Part shown: one piece after another, positions 34,982 through 43,335 of the stretch | Layout of the letters: each line of letters starts with the position of its first letter | How positions within the stretch are numbered: position 1 is the first letter of the stretch | NCBI GenBank assembly: GCA_028276475.1 | Contig: JAPYWH010000008.1 | Span: forward strand, 1-51,273 | Reading direction: 5' to 3' | DNA length: 51,273 nucleotides | From: Thermocrinis sp. | GTDB lineage: Bacteria > Aquificota > Aquificia > Aquificales > Aquificaceae | Position numbers and translations under genes: made by a program | Notes under the pieces: generated by a model | Databases searched by the model: none | Told to the model about the DNA's origin: nothing | What the model saw: the letters and a program-made list of their open reading frames with translations, nothing else

Positions 34982-34987
34982 ATTATA
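34982..34987 (-). promoter_or_regulatory. -10 element of metE
   Basis: TATAAT at the end of the epimerase gene predicts initiation near 34975 and a leader of about 24 bases containing the GGAGG site. TTGAAA lies 19 bases upstream as a possible -35. Confidence 0.45.
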
Positions 34988-35924
34988 CCATTCTTTTGGC
35001 AAACTCTTTCAAACCCCACTCCAAGCTTTCTTTGTAAGGTATGGGCTCTTTGTTGCACAGCTTTCTGACGCCGTCTGACTCCACATCCTTGTCAAGCCCG
35101 CAGATGTTATCCCTCCACATCATGAGCATTTGGTCTGAGCTAAAGGGTGGTGGGCTGAGGACCTTTTCCGCCACTTTTCCCGCAACATACATAAAAACCT
35201 TTGGCACGGGCAAAAGGAGAACCTTTCTGTTCCAACGGGAAAAGATGTCTTCTAAGAGTTCCTTAAAGCTAACCCTGTCTGGACCGCACAGCTCGTAAGT
35301 TTTATTGACTGCTTCCTCCTTTTCTATGGCGCTAACAAAGGCACAGGCAACATCCCTAACATCCACCGGCTGAAAGAGATACCCACCACCTTCAGGCAAG
35401 GCTACCACCCGCAAATATTTGGTAATATTCCACATATCCGCAAAGAGCTTTTGCTCGGGACCAAGGATTATGGAAGGTCTCAGTATAGTATGCCTTAGCC
35501 CGGAAGTCTTCAGAAACTCCTCCGCCATGAACTTAGTTTGGTGGTATAAAGAGGGCGCATCCTTGTGGGTGCCAAGGGAACTCATATGAACCACCCTTTT
35601 GGGGGATAACTCCCTTAATGTTTCATATAAGTTCTTTGCATAGAGATAATGCACCCTTTGAAAGGTGGAGCCAGACCTTTTGTTTTCAACTAATATGCCA
35701 ATCAGATGGATAACGTAATGGGGCTGAGCCTTCTCAAGGGCTTTCCTTAAAGAATCCTTGTCGGAAAAATCCACCTCAAGGGCATCAACACCCTCGGGGA
35801 AAATTTCCCTTACTTTCTTGGCGTTTCTAACGAGCGCATAAACTTGGTAGCCTTTGTTTAAAAGCTCCTTGACTACATACCTACCCACAAAACCTGTGGC
35901 ACCGGTGATGGCTACTCTTTCCAT
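34983..35924 (-). CDS. NAD(P)-binding epimerase/NDUFA9-like SDR protein
   Basis: A 313-residue extended/atypical SDR. The N-terminal Rossmann motif is [14 protein letters not shown]; the block HVIHLIG-type [11 protein letters not shown], the HMSSLG motif and [10 protein letters not shown] (Tyr-x-x-x-Lys) follow. The pattern resembles NDUFA9/complex I accessory-like and related nucleoside-diphosphate-sugar epimerases. Substrate unknown. ATG at 35924 lies 13 bases inside the coiled-coil gene with AAGGAG upstream, so the two are coupled. Cytosolic; no membrane segment. Confidence 0.85.
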   Translation of the reverse strand: MERVAITGATGFVGRYVVKELLNKGYQVYALVRNAKKVREIFPEGVDALEVDFSDKDSLRKALEKAQPHYVIHLIGILVENKRSGSTFQRVHYLYAKNLYETLRELSPKRVVHMSSLGTHKDAPSLYHQTKFMAEEFLKTSGLRHTILRPSIILGPEQKLFADMWNITKYLRVVALPEGGGYLFQPVDVRDVACAFVSAIEKEEAVNKTYELCGPDRVSFKELLEDIFSRWNRKVLLLPVPKVFMYVAGKVAEKVLSPPPFSSDQMLMMWRDNICGLDKDVESDGVRKLCNKEPIPYKESLEWGLKEFAKRMV

Positions 35925-37123
35925 TTAGCAAGCTCCTTTATGTACCTCTCTTTATGCTTTTGGTCCTCTTCATCAAGGATACCAAGAATACGCCAAGTCT
36001 TTTCTTTACCATAGGTAAAGTAAATCCTACCACCCTTTGGCTTTAGTTTAAAGATGTTTTTTACACCCTTCAAGGTTTCAAAGACCTCTCCCAGTTCCTT
36101 CATGTTTAAAAGCATGAGCTCCTTTAAAAACTCCCTCTTCCTTTGGTGGTCCAGTTGGATAAATTCCTCAAGGGCTTGACCTTTCCACTCTATACGGTCA
36201 AGGACCAAATCCAACATCTCTTGGTAGAGTTCTTTTTTTGTGCTTTTTATCCTTTCATACTCCTCCAAGCGAAGCTGGGTCAAAGAGAGTTCCCTTTGCA
36301 ATTCTTCCACTTGATGGCGTAAGTTTTCCCTTTCCTCATTAAGCCTTAAGTTTTCCTTTGAGGTTTCCTCCAAAAGCTCCTCCAAAGCCAAAAGCTCCTT
36401 CATCAGCCTCTTTTTTTCGTTTCTGAGCTTTGAAAGTTCTCTGTCTCCCTTATCGGTAGTTCTCTCCTGTTGAAGTTCCAACATCTCAAAGAGCCTTCTG
36501 TTTGCCTCCGTTAGCCTCTCTATCCTCTCCTCGTAGCCCTTAAGGGTTTCTCTAAAGGAGTTTAACCTTTTTACAATGTCCTCCTTTTCCTTCAAAAGCC
36601 TTTCTTTTTCTGCTGTTTCCTCCTCCGTTAGCCTCTCTATTCTTTTTTCAAGCTCGGACTTTTCTTCAGTAAGTTTTTCAATTAACTCTTTATATAGCCT
36701 TTTGGTTTTTAGTGCTTCCATCAGTTCCTTCTGGTTTTCTGAAAGCTCCTCCTCAAGTCTATGCTTTTCCTCTTGGAGCTGTCTCCACCTTTTTTCTACG
36801 GGCGACTCAAAGAGTTTTATGACAAGCAAGGTTATTAAAAAGGCGGGCATTTGCTCCAACACAACGCTAAACCTCTGCTCCACCACTGCCTGTAAAAGCA
36901 CATTAAACACAAACAGAAGACCTATCCACGCCACAGTCCTTATCCTCTCACCAAAGAGCCAGGCTACATACAGGGCGGACAGAAAGAAGGTCAGGTGAAT
37001 TTGTTCAGGCAGAGAAGAGGGATAGAGTCTGACATCTAACATATGGGACAGTTGCACCAAGGCAAAGTTGTAGGAGACGATCAAAAAGGCAAGCAGGATC
37101 GGCTCTTTTATCAGTGTTAGCAT
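35912..37123 (-). CDS. Membrane-anchored long coiled-coil protein
   Basis: A 403-residue protein with three or four N-terminal hydrophobic segments (about residues 8-106), a continuous charged coiled coil of roughly 200 residues (about 110-310), and a compact C-terminal domain. The last 50 residues (NIFKLKPKGGRIYFTYG, then WRILGILDEEDQKHKERYI) have the strand pattern of RelE/ParE-fold proteins; this is tentative. It may tether a cytosolic complex to the membrane. No Shine-Dalgarno site; TATATT (37138-37133) lies 9 bases before the ATG. Divergent from the permease gene with only 19 bases between start codons. Confidence 0.75.
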   Translation of the reverse strand: MLTLIKEPILLAFLIVSYNFALVQLSHMLDVRLYPSSLPEQIHLTFFLSALYVAWLFGERIRTVAWIGLLFVFNVLLQAVVEQRFSVVLEQMPAFLITLLVIKLFESPVEKRWRQLQEEKHRLEEELSENQKELMEALKTKRLYKELIEKLTEEKSELEKRIERLTEEETAEKERLLKEKEDIVKRLNSFRETLKGYEERIERLTEANRRLFEMLELQQERTTDKGDRELSKLRNEKKRLMKELLALEELLEETSKENLRLNEERENLRHQVEELQRELSLTQLRLEEYERIKSTKKELYQEMLDLVLDRIEWKGQALEEFIQLDHQRKREFLKELMLLNMKELGEVFETLKGVKNIFKLKPKGGRIYFTYGKEKTWRILGILDEEDQKHKERYIKELAKWKE

Positions 37124-37129
37124 TAGTTT

Positions 37130-37138
37130 TAAAATATA
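37130..37138. promoter_or_regulatory. Overlapping divergent -10 elements
   Basis: TAAAAT (37130-37135, plus) predicts initiation at 37142 for the permease GTG at 37143; TATATT (37138-37133, minus) predicts initiation at 37126 for the coiled-coil ATG at 37123. Both messages would be essentially leaderless, and the two -10 elements share three base pairs. Confidence 0.45.
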
Positions 37139-37142
37139 AGCG

Positions 37143-38129
37143 GTGGGTTTGAAATTTGCGTATACGGTGATTTTTATCTTTGTTCTCTTTGCCCTTCTGG
37201 CAGACTTTATAGCTCCCTATCCTTACGCCCTGCAAAACAGACAAGCGCCTTACCATCCACCCACACGCGTTCATTTTTTTAAGGATGGCAGACCCACTCT
37301 ACCCTATGTGCATAAGTATGGGCTAAAGGACCCTCTCTTTAAGGTCTATGAGAAAAAGAACACCACTTGCAGGCTTGAGCTTTTCCGTAAAACACCCTAC
37401 GGCTTTAAGCTCCTTTCAGTGGCAGAGCCCTGTCATCTTCACCTTTTGGGCACAGACAAGCTGGGCAGGGACATCTTCTCAAGGCTTGTGTATGGGGCAA
37501 GGGTCTCCTTGACCATTGGTTTGGTGGGCGTGCTTACCACCTTTCTTTTGGGCTCGGTGGTGGGGGGAATCTCCGGTCTTTTGGGTGGCAGGGTGGATAG
37601 TCTTTTGATGAGGCTTGTGGAGGTTCTTCTTTCCATTCCTACCTTTTACCTTATGCTCTCCTTGAGGTCTGTCTTTCCTTTGAACATGGGTAGCTTTGAG
37701 CTCTTTCTTGCCATTGTGTTCATTCTTTCTTTTGTGGGATGGGCGGGGCTGGCGCGAGTGGTCAGGGGGATGGTGCTATCTTTGAGGGAAAAGGAGTTTG
37801 TCTATGCGGCAAGAACCTACGGTGCGGGCACATTCCGTATTCTCTTTAAGCATATCCTTCCGAACACTTATTACTATCTGATCGTTTCTGCCACTCTGTC
37901 CTTTCCGGGCTTTATCTTGGGGGAATCTGCTCTGAGCCTTTTGGGTTTGGGTGTTTCGGAGCCCGTGCCCAGCTGGGGCAACATGCTCTCGGAGGCAAGG
38001 AATATTCCTCTGATAAGTGCCTATCCGTGGCTTTTGGCGCCGGGTGTTGCCCTCTTTTTGGTTGTCTTTGCCTTTAACCTGCTTGGAGATCAGCTTTTGA
38101 GGAAGAGCAATGAGAGAGTTAAGGGTTAA
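37143..38129 (+). CDS. DppC/OppC-type ABC transporter permease
   Basis: A 328-residue inner-membrane permease. The first membrane segment (residues 7-25) is followed by a periplasmic insertion of about 75 residues containing two Cys, then HLLGTDKLGRDIFSRLVYGARVSL, the standard DppC entry motif. The EAA-like loop is AARTYGAGTFRILFKHILPN, and GESALSLLGLGVSEPVPSWGNML closes the domain. It would transport peptides, nickel or related solutes, but no DppB, ATPase or binding protein is nearby. The start is GTG without a ribosome site. The next gene, pyrK, begins 20 bases before its end. Confidence 0.88.
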   Translation: MGLKFAYTVIFIFVLFALLADFIAPYPYALQNRQAPYHPPTRVHFFKDGRPTLPYVHKYGLKDPLFKVYEKKNTTCRLELFRKTPYGFKLLSVAEPCHLHLLGTDKLGRDIFSRLVYGARVSLTIGLVGVLTTFLLGSVVGGISGLLGGRVDSLLMRLVEVLLSIPTFYLMLSLRSVFPLNMGSFELFLAIVFILSFVGWAGLARVVRGMVLSLREKEFVYAARTYGAGTFRILFKHILPNTYYYLIVSATLSFPGFILGESALSLLGLGVSEPVPSWGNMLSEARNIPLISAYPWLLAPGVALFLVVFAFNLLGDQLLRKSNERVKG

Positions 38130-38856
38130 AGTGTTAAAAAACTTAGAGGTGGGTCCGCAAACCTACCTTATGGAGTTGGAGTTTCCTTTTCCGGAGGAGA
38201 TAAAACCCGGACATTTTGTGATGTTGAAGGGTTGGAGTGGGCTTGACCCTATGGGCAGGAGGGCTTTTGCCATAGCGGACAAGAAAGAGGACCGCATAAG
38301 CATATACTACCAGGTGGTTGGTAGGGGCACCGCCCTAATGGCAAAGCTCAGAGAAGGAGACAGCGTGGAAATTCTTGGTCCTCTGGGAAACAGACTCTTT
38401 AGGTTGGACGGACAGAGGCACCTTCTTTTGGGTGGTGGCATAGGCATGCCTGGACTTTCCCTTTTGGCAAAGGAGTTAAAAGCCCTTGGCAAAGAGGTCT
38501 TTGTATGCTACGGAGCGAGGAGTTCAAGCCTTTTGGTAATGAAGGAGTGGCTGAAGGAAAATGCCATAGAGCACAAGCTTTTTACCGACGACGGCTCCGA
38601 GGGACAAAGGGGTAGCGTTTTGCAAGCCCAAAAGGACTTTGATGAATCCTGGGTTGTTCATGCGTGCGGTCCTAAAAAGATGCTGAAGGCCCTCAAGGAG
38701 ATGGCAGAGGACAGGAAGGTTTATCTCTCTTTGGAGGCGGACATGGCTTGCGGTTGGGGTGTATGCCTTGGCTGTGTGGTGCCATCAAAAAATGGAAAAT
38801 TTTTGAGGGTTTGCTACGAGGGACCTGTCTTTCCCGCGGAGGAGGTGGTCCTATAA
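38110..38856 (+). CDS. pyrK: Dihydroorotate dehydrogenase electron transfer subunit (PyrK-like)
   Basis: A 248-residue flavin and 2Fe-2S protein of the ferredoxin-NADP reductase superfamily. It has the FAD-binding RRAFAIADK-type segment, NAD-binding LLLGGGIGMPGLSLLA, and the C-terminal 2Fe-2S loop with four cysteines (ACGWGVCLGC, then Cys in FLRVCYEGP). It would pass electrons from class 1B dihydroorotate dehydrogenase to NAD+. PyrD is not adjacent. The first codons overlap the permease; the stop overlaps the ribE start (TAATG). Confidence 0.9.
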   Translation: MRELRVKVLKNLEVGPQTYLMELEFPFPEEIKPGHFVMLKGWSGLDPMGRRAFAIADKKEDRISIYYQVVGRGTALMAKLREGDSVEILGPLGNRLFRLDGQRHLLLGGGIGMPGLSLLAKELKALGKEVFVCYGARSSSLLVMKEWLKENAIEHKLFTDDGSEGQRGSVLQAQKDFDESWVVHACGPKKMLKALKEMAEDRKVYLSLEADMACGWGVCLGCVVPSKNGKFLRVCYEGPVFPAEEVVL

Positions 38857-39485
38857 TGTTCTCCGGCATAGTGGAAGAGGTGGGAACTGTTGAGAGCCTA
38901 AAGCCCACACCGGGGGGTGCAAGGCTGGTGGTAAAGGGTGCTTTGGGGGAGCTAAAGTTGGGCGATAGCGTAGCGGTCAATGGTGTATGCCTTACGCTGG
39001 TGGAGTGGAAAGGTCAGATGCTGAGCTTTGACTTATCTCAGGAAACCCTTAGCAGGAGTAATTTAAGGTTTTTAAAGAAAGGAGACCCAGTCAATCTTGA
39101 GAGGTCCCTGCGGGTGGGGGACCGCATAGGGGGACACTTTTTGCAAGGGCATGTGGATTTTACCTCTCCCATAGAAGCCCTTTCCCAAAGGGGCGAACAT
39201 TGGGAGCTGAGGGTCCGAGTGCCAAAGGAGTATTTACCCTATGTGGTGGAAAAGGGCTCCATTGGCATAGACGGCATAAGCCTAACCATAAACTACATTC
39301 AAGGAGAAAGCGTAAGCATAAACATCATCCCACACACCTATCAAAACACAAACCTGAGGGCAAGAGAAAAAGGAGACCTTGTGAATGTGGAGCTGGACAT
39401 CTTGGGTAAGTATGTGGTGAATTACCTAACCCTTTTGCAAAAGGACGCAAGAATAGAAAAGCTTTGGAGTGGGCTATGGGGCTGA
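38856..39485 (+). CDS. ribE: Riboflavin synthase
   Basis: A 209-residue alpha-subunit-type riboflavin synthase, which dismutates two molecules of 6,7-dimethyl-8-ribityllumazine. Two lumazine-binding repeats are visible: MFSGIVEEVGTVESL with SVAVNGVCLTL, and GGHFLQGHVDF with SIGIDGISLTI. The ATG shares a base with the pyrK stop and lies downstream of GGAGG. Pairing of pyrK with a flavin biosynthesis gene is natural, since PyrK carries FAD. The 3' end overlaps the IagB-like gene by 10 bases. Confidence 0.95.
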   Translation: MFSGIVEEVGTVESLKPTPGGARLVVKGALGELKLGDSVAVNGVCLTLVEWKGQMLSFDLSQETLSRSNLRFLKKGDPVNLERSLRVGDRIGGHFLQGHVDFTSPIEALSQRGEHWELRVRVPKEYLPYVVEKGSIGIDGISLTINYIQGESVSINIIPHTYQNTNLRAREKGDLVNVELDILGKYVVNYLTLLQKDARIEKLWSGLWG

Positions 39486-39901
39486 GGTGGCTAATTCTCT
39501 TGGCTTTCTTTAACCTTTCTTTTGGTTTTTATCACTGCTTTTTTGATGCGGGGGAAAGATACAGAGTGGACCCATACCTTCTTTCTGCAATTGCCAGTGT
39601 GGAGAGCGGTTTTAACCCAAAGGCGGTCAATCACAACAAAAATGGAAGCGTAGATTACGGTATTATGCAAATAAACTCCTTTTGGCTAAAAAAATACAAA
39701 ATTCCCAAGGAGTGGATATGGGAGCCCTGCTATAACATACACTTTGGCGCCATGGTTCTGAGAAGATGCATGGACGCCTACCCAAACAACCTAAAACGGG
39801 CAATAGATTGCTACAACAAGGGAGAAAGGGCAAAGGAAAACAGCGAGTATGTGCTAAAGGTGTATAAAAAATACTCAAAGATCGCGCAGATGGTTAGGTA
39901 G
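39476..39901 (+). CDS. IagB-like periplasmic lytic transglycosylase
   Basis: A 141-residue single-domain SLT protein with a signal peptide (MGLRWLILLAFFNLSFG). The catalytic Glu lies in ASVESGFNPKAV; DYGIMQINSFWL and the AIDCYNKGE motif complete the lysozyme-like fold, and several Cys could form disulfides. IagB/VirB1-type enzymes open peptidoglycan locally for envelope machines. It abuts the T2SS locus convergently, which suggests but does not prove a role in secretion-system assembly. ATG at 39476 has GGAG 6 bases upstream; an in-frame TTG lies 12 bases earlier. Confidence 0.85.
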   Translation: MGLRWLILLAFFNLSFGFYHCFFDAGERYRVDPYLLSAIASVESGFNPKAVNHNKNGSVDYGIMQINSFWLKKYKIPKEWIWEPCYNIHFGAMVLRRCMDAYPNNLKRAIDCYNKGERAKENSEYVLKVYKKYSKIAQMVR

Positions 39902-39902
39902 T

Positions 39903-40550
39903 TTATCGCGCCACTTCTACCGATGGATTTTGAAGGGTTCCCGAAAGTTGAAGGTTCAAACCCATGCCTGTTAGCTTGCCGTTGATGGAAGAACGGAGCG
40001 GGTCTGCCCTGTTAAAGGAAACAACACCATCCCCTACGACCAGGGAATCTAAAACCCTCGCCCGCCCGCTGAAGGTCCTGCCTTTGAATTCCACCGTCAG
40101 CCCATCCACCTTCAAGTCCTTGAGCCTTAGGTCCTCAAGCTCAAGCTTTCCCCTTATGCCATCCGTCAGCTCCAAGCTTACAAACTTTACACGTGCTCCT
40201 TTCAAACAGCCAAAGTTTTTCCCTTCTATCTCAATCTTTTTGTTTAAAAAAAGTTTTGTCTCCAAGCTACCACCCTGACAAGTGCCCCTCAGAGAGAGAT
40301 AAAAGGGCTTTATAGAAAACACTGCAGAGTCAAACTCCGCAAGCTTTGAACTTTTATCATATACCTGGACCTTACTGAGCTTTACATGAAACAGACCTTC
40401 CTCTACACCCTGTGCCATAAGGTATATACCCCTCTCCATAAGCACCCTATCAAGCAGTAAAAACTTGGGGAGGGTGATAAACAAAATAAAGACAGAAAAA
40501 AGCACAAAGAAAACTGCCAGCAGAAGAACCTCTTTAATCTTCAGCTTCAT
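39903..40550 (-). CDS. gspN: Type II secretion system protein N-like (GspN)
   Basis: A 215-residue protein with one N-terminal membrane segment (about residues 7-33, KEVLLLAVFFVLFSVFILFI in part) followed by a beta-rich periplasmic region that accumulates paired strands (GKLELEDLRLKDLKVDGLTV). This topology and its position after gspD fit GspN, an accessory inner-membrane component. Sequence conservation is low in this family, so the call relies partly on context. The start overlaps gspD by 17 bases. Confidence 0.65.
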   Translation of the reverse strand: MKLKIKEVLLLAVFFVLFSVFILFITLPKFLLLDRVLMERGIYLMAQGVEEGLFHVKLSKVQVYDKSSKLAEFDSAVFSIKPFYLSLRGTCQGGSLETKLFLNKKIEIEGKNFGCLKGARVKFVSLELTDGIRGKLELEDLRLKDLKVDGLTVEFKGRTFSGRARVLDSLVVGDGVVSFNRADPLRSSINGKLTGMGLNLQLSGTLQNPSVEVAR

Positions 40551-42540
40551 CTTTTTTTCTCTTCTTTTTGTTTGCCTCCTCCGCCCTCTTTCTCAACTCC
40601 TGTGCGAGCTTTTGGTGTTCCTCCGTGATCTTTGATAGGTCCTCTGGCTTTTCTATCACATAGGGTGTTAGAAAGATGAACAGGGACACCTTGTCTTCGG
40701 AGGTGGTTTTTCTCTTGAAGAGCCAGCCAAGGATCGGCACATCCATAAGCCCCGGCACACCTTCTATATTGTCTAAGGTCCTTGTGCTCACCAACCCACC
40801 GATTATTATGGTTTGTCCGTTTTCCACCACCACATCGGAGTTCAACTGGCGGTTGGAGGTGACGGGCACCGCATAGCTGAGGGTCCCTATCTGTGGTCTA
40901 AGAAAGTCTATTATCTCCTGAAGGTTGAGATTGATCAAAAGCCTTAGGTCTTTTCCTGAGATGGTTGGCGTAACGCTGAGGTTTAGTCCTACCTCCTTGT
41001 AGTCGTAGGTGATGATAGGCTGTCCGTTTATGTCAAACTTTACCCCAGATGCAAAGGGCACCACCTGACCCACTTTTATGATCGCCTCTTGGTTGTCAAG
41101 GGTTAGCACCTTTGGGTTAGAAACAATGTTAAAACCACTACCCTTTTCCAAAAGGGAGAACAAAAGCATTAGGTCTGGAAAGAAGAGGGTAGTGGAGCCT
41201 ATGGTAACTGAGGTGCCACTTCTGCTGAGGGCACCCATCACAAAGCTTCCCGAAAGAAGTGCATTATAAACATCCTGAAGGCTTGCACCACCAAAGGCAG
41301 AGCCCCCCTGCGTTCCAAGTATCTGCCACCGGACGCCTAACTCCAGAGCCTGACGTGTGCTCATCTCCACCACCGTAGCGGCGATCAACACCTGCTTCCT
41401 TCGGACATCTATCTTTTCTATGAAGGACTTTAAGCTTTCATACTCCTGAGGGGTGCCAAAGATTATTACCGAGTTGGTGCCCCTGTCAAAGCCTATCCTG
41501 AGCCCTTCCTTGGTCTCTATGGCTGTTAAAGGAATCCCCTGCCTTTGGGGTGTTTTTTGTTCTTCTTTTTTCAGTGGCGTCTCCGTACCCCTCGTATCCG
41601 GTGGAGTTGTCCTACGCTCTTGAGATTGAACTTGAGGTTGAACCGCCTGAATTGTGGAAGGTCCGCCCCCAAAGAGGGTCTGTAGGCTTCTGTATAATTC
41701 CTCTGCGGAAATATGGTTTAGCTTTATGATATAAAAGCCCCTCTCTAAGGGACCGAGGCTTTCTTCATCAAGGGTCTCTATAACTTCCTTTATTAAACCT
41801 TGAACCTTTTCATTGGCAACCACCACCATTGAGTTGCTGTCCTTGCTGAAGGTTATAAAAATTGGTGTGCCAAGCTGTTGTTGAAAGGCAGAGCCCAGAG
41901 CCTGAAGGCTTTGAAAAACGCCTTCCGCCTTAGCCTTCTGTAGCTTATACAGCTTGATGCTCAAGCCCCTCTCGTGAGAGTCAAGCTCTTTCAAAAGCTC
42001 CTTTAACTTTTCTATGTTTTTGGCTACGTCTGCAATGATCAGGCTGTTGGAAGGGGCATGCACCGCAAACTTAGCGTTGGGGGAAAGAAAGGGCTGGACC
42101 GCCTGCTGAAGCTGGAGGGCTTGGGTGTTTTCCGCCTTGTAGATGTATACGACCACCTCTCCTGAGTGGGAGGGTTTTTTTAAGTTTGCCAGGAATGTAG
42201 CCTTTTGCAGGGGCACTATGTTTACGTAATTTTTCTCCTCCACCACTCCGTAGCCCTGCAGGGATAATGCTAAGAGAAATATTTCCCATGCGGTTTGGAC
42301 GCTGACGGGCTTTGCGGAGCTCACTGTAATGGTGCCCTTTACCGCCGGGTCCAAGACTATATTTTTGCCCGTAAGCTCAGACATGAACTTGACCACGAGG
42401 GATATGTCTGCATCTTGAAAGTTCAAGAAGACCCTGCCCGTCCTTTTTTGCTCTTGGGCTGTTTTTTGAAGTTCCTCCGAAGTTTGGGGATAAACACATA
42501 CAGATAAGCCCAAAAGCAAGAACAGTATTAACCTTAGCAT
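40534..42540 (-). CDS. gspD: Type II secretion system secretin GspD
   Basis: A 668-residue outer-membrane channel subunit. A signal peptide (LILFLLLGLSVCVYP) is followed by N0-N3 domains (FLNFQDADISLVVKFMSELTGKNIVLDP; VYIYKAENTQALQLQQAV) and the secretin core (VPFASG, NLQEIIDF, TSNRQLNSDVVVENGQTIIIGGLV, VPILGWLFKR). A low-complexity Thr/Gln/Arg linker lies between N-domain repeats around residues 290-330. The C-terminal tail is Lys-rich. Twelve to fifteen copies form the pore through which folded exoproteins leave. The ATG follows the gspC stop with no spacing. Confidence 0.96.
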   Translation of the reverse strand: MLRLILFLLLGLSVCVYPQTSEELQKTAQEQKRTGRVFLNFQDADISLVVKFMSELTGKNIVLDPAVKGTITVSSAKPVSVQTAWEIFLLALSLQGYGVVEEKNYVNIVPLQKATFLANLKKPSHSGEVVVYIYKAENTQALQLQQAVQPFLSPNAKFAVHAPSNSLIIADVAKNIEKLKELLKELDSHERGLSIKLYKLQKAKAEGVFQSLQALGSAFQQQLGTPIFITFSKDSNSMVVVANEKVQGLIKEVIETLDEESLGPLERGFYIIKLNHISAEELYRSLQTLFGGGPSTIQAVQPQVQSQERRTTPPDTRGTETPLKKEEQKTPQRQGIPLTAIETKEGLRIGFDRGTNSVIIFGTPQEYESLKSFIEKIDVRRKQVLIAATVVEMSTRQALELGVRWQILGTQGGSAFGGASLQDVYNALLSGSFVMGALSRSGTSVTIGSTTLFFPDLMLLFSLLEKGSGFNIVSNPKVLTLDNQEAIIKVGQVVPFASGVKFDINGQPIITYDYKEVGLNLSVTPTISGKDLRLLINLNLQEIIDFLRPQIGTLSYAVPVTSNRQLNSDVVVENGQTIIIGGLVSTRTLDNIEGVPGLMDVPILGWLFKRKTTSEDKVSLFIFLTPYVIEKPEDLSKITEEHQKLAQELRKRAEEANKKKRKKDEAED

Positions 42541-43287
42541 CTACTCTACCCTCACCAAAAGTTCTAATGGTTTGCCCTCTCTGATCAGACCTATTTTAAA
42601 ACTGCTCTCGTTTCTCAGAACCTGCAGTATTCTAAAGGCATCCTCTCCGCTCTTTATCTGCTGGTTGTTTATGCTAACGAGCACATCCCCCTGCACTATG
42701 CCCACCTTTGAAAACATGCTCTGAGGGTCCACCCATTCAAAGAGAAAACCCGTAGTTCTTCCATCCTGCACATAGGGCACAAGCCTTATCTGTCTGAACA
42801 TAACGCCAGGGTCCGCGGTGATGTTTTCTATTTCCCTCTTTTGGACTACCGCCTGAAGGGTTTGGGTGCCCTCTTGGGCTATGGCTTTAGGTTCTGTAGT
42901 CTTAGCCTCCGCCTTTGCAAAACTAAAGCCTATTGCCTTTTTCTCCTCACCCCTTGAAAGGATTATGTAGTTCCTGTCTATGTGTGCAACCCGGTAGCCA
43001 CCCACCTCAGAGCCCACCCGAACTGTTTTAACCTGCCCATCTACGTCAATAAGTGCCAAATTTACGCTTCCTACTGCGGTAGCTAGCAGGCTAACGGACA
43101 CTTCTTTTTGTTGCTTTTTCTCTTCCCTTTTGAACACAGGGCTAAAGTCTGCCACCCTTGGCTTTTCCACCCTCATCACTGGCACCGAGCTTATCCCTTT
43201 GCTAATAAGGTTAGAGTAAATCAACAAGGGCAAGGAAAAGCATACTGCAAGTAGAAGGAACATATAGCCAAAAAGATGTACATTCAT
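42541..43287 (-). CDS. gspC: Type II secretion system protein GspC
   Basis: A 248-residue inner-membrane protein linking the platform to the secretin. One N-terminal membrane segment (residues 5-27), an HR domain (about 65-110, LLATAVGSVNLALIDVDG, VGGYRVAHIDRNYIIL), a linker, and a C-terminal PDZ-like domain (MFSKVGIVQGDVLVSINNQ). Immediately followed by gspD. No Shine-Dalgarno site; TATAAT (43303-43298) predicts a leader of about four bases. Divergent from gspE over 48 bases. Confidence 0.9.
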   Translation of the reverse strand: MNVHLFGYMFLLLAVCFSLPLLIYSNLISKGISSVPVMRVEKPRVADFSPVFKREEKKQQKEVSVSLLATAVGSVNLALIDVDGQVKTVRVGSEVGGYRVAHIDRNYIILSRGEEKKAIGFSFAKAEAKTTEPKAIAQEGTQTLQAVVQKREIENITADPGVMFRQIRLVPYVQDGRTTGFLFEWVDPQSMFSKVGIVQGDVLVSINNQQIKSGEDAFRILQVLRNESSFKIGLIREGKPLELLVRVE

Positions 43288-43297
43288 GCGTATGGAT

Positions 43298-43328
43298 ATT
43301 ATAAGGCAGTTTTCTGATGAAGTATAAT
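43298..43328. promoter_or_regulatory. Divergent promoters of the two T2SS half-operons
   Basis: TATAAT for gspC on minus (43303-43298) and TATAAT for gspE on plus (43323-43328) lie 20 bases apart in a 48-base gap. Each sits where the other's -35 would be expected, so RNA polymerase binding is probably mutually exclusive or jointly regulated. Predicted leaders are about 4 and 1 bases. Confidence 0.5.
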
Positions 43329-43335
43329 TATTCTC

